A stretch of 64,000 nucleotides of DNA from Thioclava sp. JE_KL1 (GTDB taxonomy: Bacteria; Pseudomonadota; Alphaproteobacteria; Rhodobacterales; Rhodobacteraceae). The notes below the pieces were generated by a model. It saw only the letters and a list, made by a program, of their open reading frames with translations. It was not told the origin of the DNA and did no database searches. The stretch spans positions 62,001 through 126,000 of the forward strand of contig NZ_WBJS01000003.1 of assembly GCF_009296265.1 (NCBI RefSeq). Reading direction: 5' to 3'. The translations under genes and the position numbers were made by a program. Below, one piece after another: positions 62,123-64,000 of this stretch. Numbering within the stretch: position 1 is the stretch's first letter; every line of letters begins with the position of its first letter.

Positions 62123-62677
62123 ATGACGGTTTTCGACACTTCCCAGAAGCTCACCCACACTCTCTGGCGCGGCCTTGGCCTCGCGCTTTGCGGCGCGGCC
62201 CTGATCACGCTCGGCGCGAAGCTTCAGGTGCCTTTCTGGCCCGTGCCGATGACGTTGCACACGCTTGCGGTCTTCTTCATCGCAGCGAGCGTCGGCCCCA
62301 GAATGGCGGCTGCCGCAATGACCACCTATCTCATGATGGGCGCTATGGGGGCGCCGGTCTTCTCGGGCACACCCGAGCGCGGCATCGGGCTGGCCTACAT
62401 GATCGGGCCGACCGGGGGCTACCTGCTGGGCTTTCTGCTCGCGGCGCCCCTGATTAGCGTGCTCGCACGTGGTCGCGGCTGGCTCGGCAGAGCGCTAGCG
62501 ATGCTCGCCGGGCTGATCGTGGTCTATGCCGCGGGCCTCGCCTGGCTCGCCAATTTCGTGCCCGCGTCGAAACTTCTCGCAACCGGCGTCGCACCTTTCG
62601 TTCCCGGGGATCTGGTCAAGATCGCAATCGCCAGCGGGCTCGCGACGGGCCTCACTCGCCTGAAGGAGCGCGCGTAA
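62123..62677 (+). CDS. bioY: Biotin transporter BioY
   Basis: 184 residues, six hydrophobic helices. The ECF S-component landmarks are [45 protein letters not shown] and the [14 protein letters not shown] motif, classical for BioY. It imports biotin. No EcfA/EcfT gene is nearby, so it acts alone or with components elsewhere. GAGG/AGG precedes the ATG. Confidence 0.93.
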   Translation: MTVFDTSQKLTHTLWRGLGLALCGAALITLGAKLQVPFWPVPMTLHTLAVFFIAASVGPRMAAAAMTTYLMMGAMGAPVFSGTPERGIGLAYMIGPTGGYLLGFLLAAPLISVLARGRGWLGRALAMLAGLIVVYAAGLAWLANFVPASKLLATGVAPFVPGDLVKIAIASGLATGLTRLKERA

Positions 62678-62679
62678 TC

Positions 62680-63666
62680 ATGGCGGGAGGCATCAGAAAC
62701 GACTGGAGCATGGCGCAGGCGAAAGCGATCCACGACCTGCCCTTCCCCGAGCTTCTTCACCGGGCGCAAACGGTTCACCGCACCCATTTCGACCCGAGCG
62801 CGCTCGAGACGGCGAGCTTGCTGTCGATCAAGACCGGCGGCTGCCCGGAAGATTGCGGCTATTGCTCGCAATCCGCGCATTACGAGACCGGCGTGAAGGC
62901 CACCAAGCTGATGAAGACAGACGAGGTTCTGAGCGCGGCACGACGCGCGAAGGCCTCAGGCGCGCAACGGTTCTGCATGGGCGCGGCGTGGCGTAGCCCG
63001 AAGGATCGCGACATGGATGCGCTCTGCGAGATGGTGCGCGGCGTCTCCGAGCTGGGGCTGGAGACCTGCATGACGCTGGGCATGCTCTCGCCGCAGCAGG
63101 TCGAGAAGCTGAAGGCGGCGGGGCTGGATTTCTACAACCACAACATCGACACGTCGCCGGACTATTACCGGGAGATCGCGACGACCCGCACGATGGAGGA
63201 CCGGCTCGATACGGTCGAAAATGTGCGCAAAGGCGGCATTCGGGTCTGTTGTGGCGGAATCTTGGGCATGGGCGAGGCCGAGGAGGATCGGATCGCCATG
63301 CTGGTGACGCTCGCCACGCTGCCCGCGCACCCGGACAGCGTGCCGATCAACCTCTGGAACGAGATCGACGGTGTGCCGGTGCAAAAGAATGCCGAGCCGG
63401 TCGACCCTTTCGCGCTGGTTCGGGTCGTCGCGCTCGCGCGGATTCTGATGCCCGCGTCGGTGGTGCGACTTTCGGCAGGCCGCACGGGGATGAACGACGC
63501 GTGGCAAGCGCTGTGCTTCCTCGCGGGCGCGAACTCGATTTTCGTGGGCGATCAGCTTCTGACCACGGACAACCCCGCAGCCTGGAAAGATCAGGACCTG
63601 CTGGCGCGGCTGGGCATGCATGTGGCCCCCGCGAAGCCGCGTGTCGAGCCGGCACCCGTGGCTTGA
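62680..63666 (+). CDS. bioB: Biotin synthase
   Basis: 328 residues. The radical-SAM cluster is bound by C55, C59 and C62 ([11 protein letters not shown]); the [2Fe-2S] Cys/Arg ligands appear in CMGAAWR, CMTLGML, and RLSAGR. It inserts sulfur into dethiobiotin. The ribosome site GAAGGAG lies inside the end of bioY, so the pair is co-translated. The other biotin genes (bioFDA) are not in the window. A hairpin follows 8 bases after the stop. Confidence 0.94.
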   Translation: MAGGIRNDWSMAQAKAIHDLPFPELLHRAQTVHRTHFDPSALETASLLSIKTGGCPEDCGYCSQSAHYETGVKATKLMKTDEVLSAARRAKASGAQRFCMGAAWRSPKDRDMDALCEMVRGVSELGLETCMTLGMLSPQQVEKLKAAGLDFYNHNIDTSPDYYREIATTRTMEDRLDTVENVRKGGIRVCCGGILGMGEAEEDRIAMLVTLATLPAHPDSVPINLWNEIDGVPVQKNAEPVDPFALVRVVALARILMPASVVRLSAGRTGMNDAWQALCFLAGANSIFVGDQLLTTDNPAAWKDQDLLARLGMHVAPAKPRVEPAPVA

Positions 63667-63674
63667 GCGCGCGA

Positions 63675-63701
63675 CCGTCTCGGGCAACTCGCCCGAGACG
63701 G
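63675..63701. terminator. Perfect 11-bp hairpin between bioB and ppsA
   Basis: CCGTCTCGGGC (63675-63685) and GCCCGAGACGG (63691-63701) are exact complements around AACTC. No T-run follows on either strand, so termination would need Rho or be bidirectional in the converging context. Confidence 0.6.
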
Positions 63702-63734
63702 CTAACGGACGCGTCCCGCGGGTTCACGGTCGGG

Positions 63735-64000
63735 TCAGCGCTGACCTTCCGCCTCGGCAACATGGCCTTTGACCTTCAGGAAACTGTCCGGCGTCACCGA
63801 GATCGAGTCGATGCCAAACTCCACCAATCTACGGGCGAATTCCGGGTAGTTCGACGGCGCCTGACCGCAGAGCCCGACCTTCGCGCCAACGCCATGCGCT
63901 CTTTCGATGACACTCCGGATCATCCACTGAACGGCGGCGTGCCGTTCGTCGAACAGAGGCGCGAGCCGGTCGCTGTCGCGGTCGATGCCCAAGGTCAGCT
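63735..64000 (-). CDS. ppsA: Phosphoenolpyruvate synthase (5' partial)
   Basis: The frame runs off the right edge, so only the last 88 residues are visible. They match the C-terminal PEP-binding barrel end of PpsA: LTLGIDRDSDRLAPLFDERHAAVQWMI, then KVGLCGQAPSNYPEFARRLVEFGIDSISVTPDSFLKVK, which contains the catalytic Cys/Gly-Gln motif CGQAPS. The enzyme makes PEP from pyruvate and ATP. The end is normal, with the stop TGA at 63735. Confidence 0.92.
   Translation of the reverse strand, partial: LTLGIDRDSDRLAPLFDERHAAVQWMIRSVIERAHGVGAKVGLCGQAPSNYPEFARRLVEFGIDSISVTPDSFLKVKGHVAEAEGQR

Overview
The window is GC-rich, densely packed chromosomal DNA of an alphaproteobacterium, most likely a member of the Rhodobacteraceae. 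I infer this from a BioR-type biotin regulator with TTATCTATAA operators, a NasS/NasT-controlled assimilatory nitrate cluster, a CueR-type copper locus, and the general look of the proteins. The genus cannot be fixed from sequence alone. I see no rRNA, tRNA, CRISPR array, insertion sequence, prophage or plasmid origin. Genes at both edges are cut by the window: an outer-membrane barrel protein on the left and phosphoenolpyruvate synthase on the right.

Layout. 1-0.7 kb: end of an outer-membrane barrel gene. 1.0-9.7 kb: a minus-strand carbohydrate operon (ribose-type ABC importer, DhaK/DhaL-like kinase pair, aldo/keto reductase) facing a divergent LacI-type regulator across an AT-rich region with repeated TTTACT motifs. 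9.9-17.5 kb: an ABC-2 exporter with a calcium-repeat secreted protein and a tyrosine-phosphatase-like protein, then a DUF347 membrane protein with a periplasmic partner, then a divergent OmpR-type two-component system. The same 20-bp site lies upstream of both the exporter operon and the regulator. 17.8-26.9 kb: single genes (DedA, LuxR-type regulator, a Slam-like outer-membrane protein with its probable lipoprotein substrate, oleate hydratase, HxlR regulator, FAD oxidase, truncated haemoglobin). 26.9-27.4 kb: gene-free, with four dyads and a strong terminator.

27.4-34.4 kb is a copper-response locus: CueR, a Cys/His-rich small protein, three cytochromes c and a Tat-exported multicopper oxidase on one strand, and a YHS-domain Cu-ATPase plus a Met/His-rich periplasmic protein on the other. 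Two CueR-type dyads lie in the shared promoter region. 34.5-49.1 kb is the nitrate assimilation cluster: NasT-NasS, then NrtA-NrtB-NrtCD importer, a double-GAF protein, NirB-NirD, NasA, a TrpD-like protein and uroporphyrinogen methyltransferase for sirohaem. The leader of nrtA carries two hairpins with A..G hexaloops followed by an intrinsic terminator, which fits NasT antitermination.

49.1-54.1 kb: a gene-poor stretch with one small gene and its own terminator, then DUF982, PlsC-like, RlmF and siderophore-interaction genes. 54.1-57.1 kb: thiM-thiE-thiD-tenA salvage operon behind a TPP riboswitch. 57.3-59.1 kb: queC-queD-queE behind a preQ1-I riboswitch, so two riboswitches sit back to back. 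59.2-61.3 kb: a PAS-PAS hybrid histidine kinase. 61.4-63.7 kb: bioR-bioY-bioB with BioR operators. 63.7-64.0 kb: the end of ppsA.
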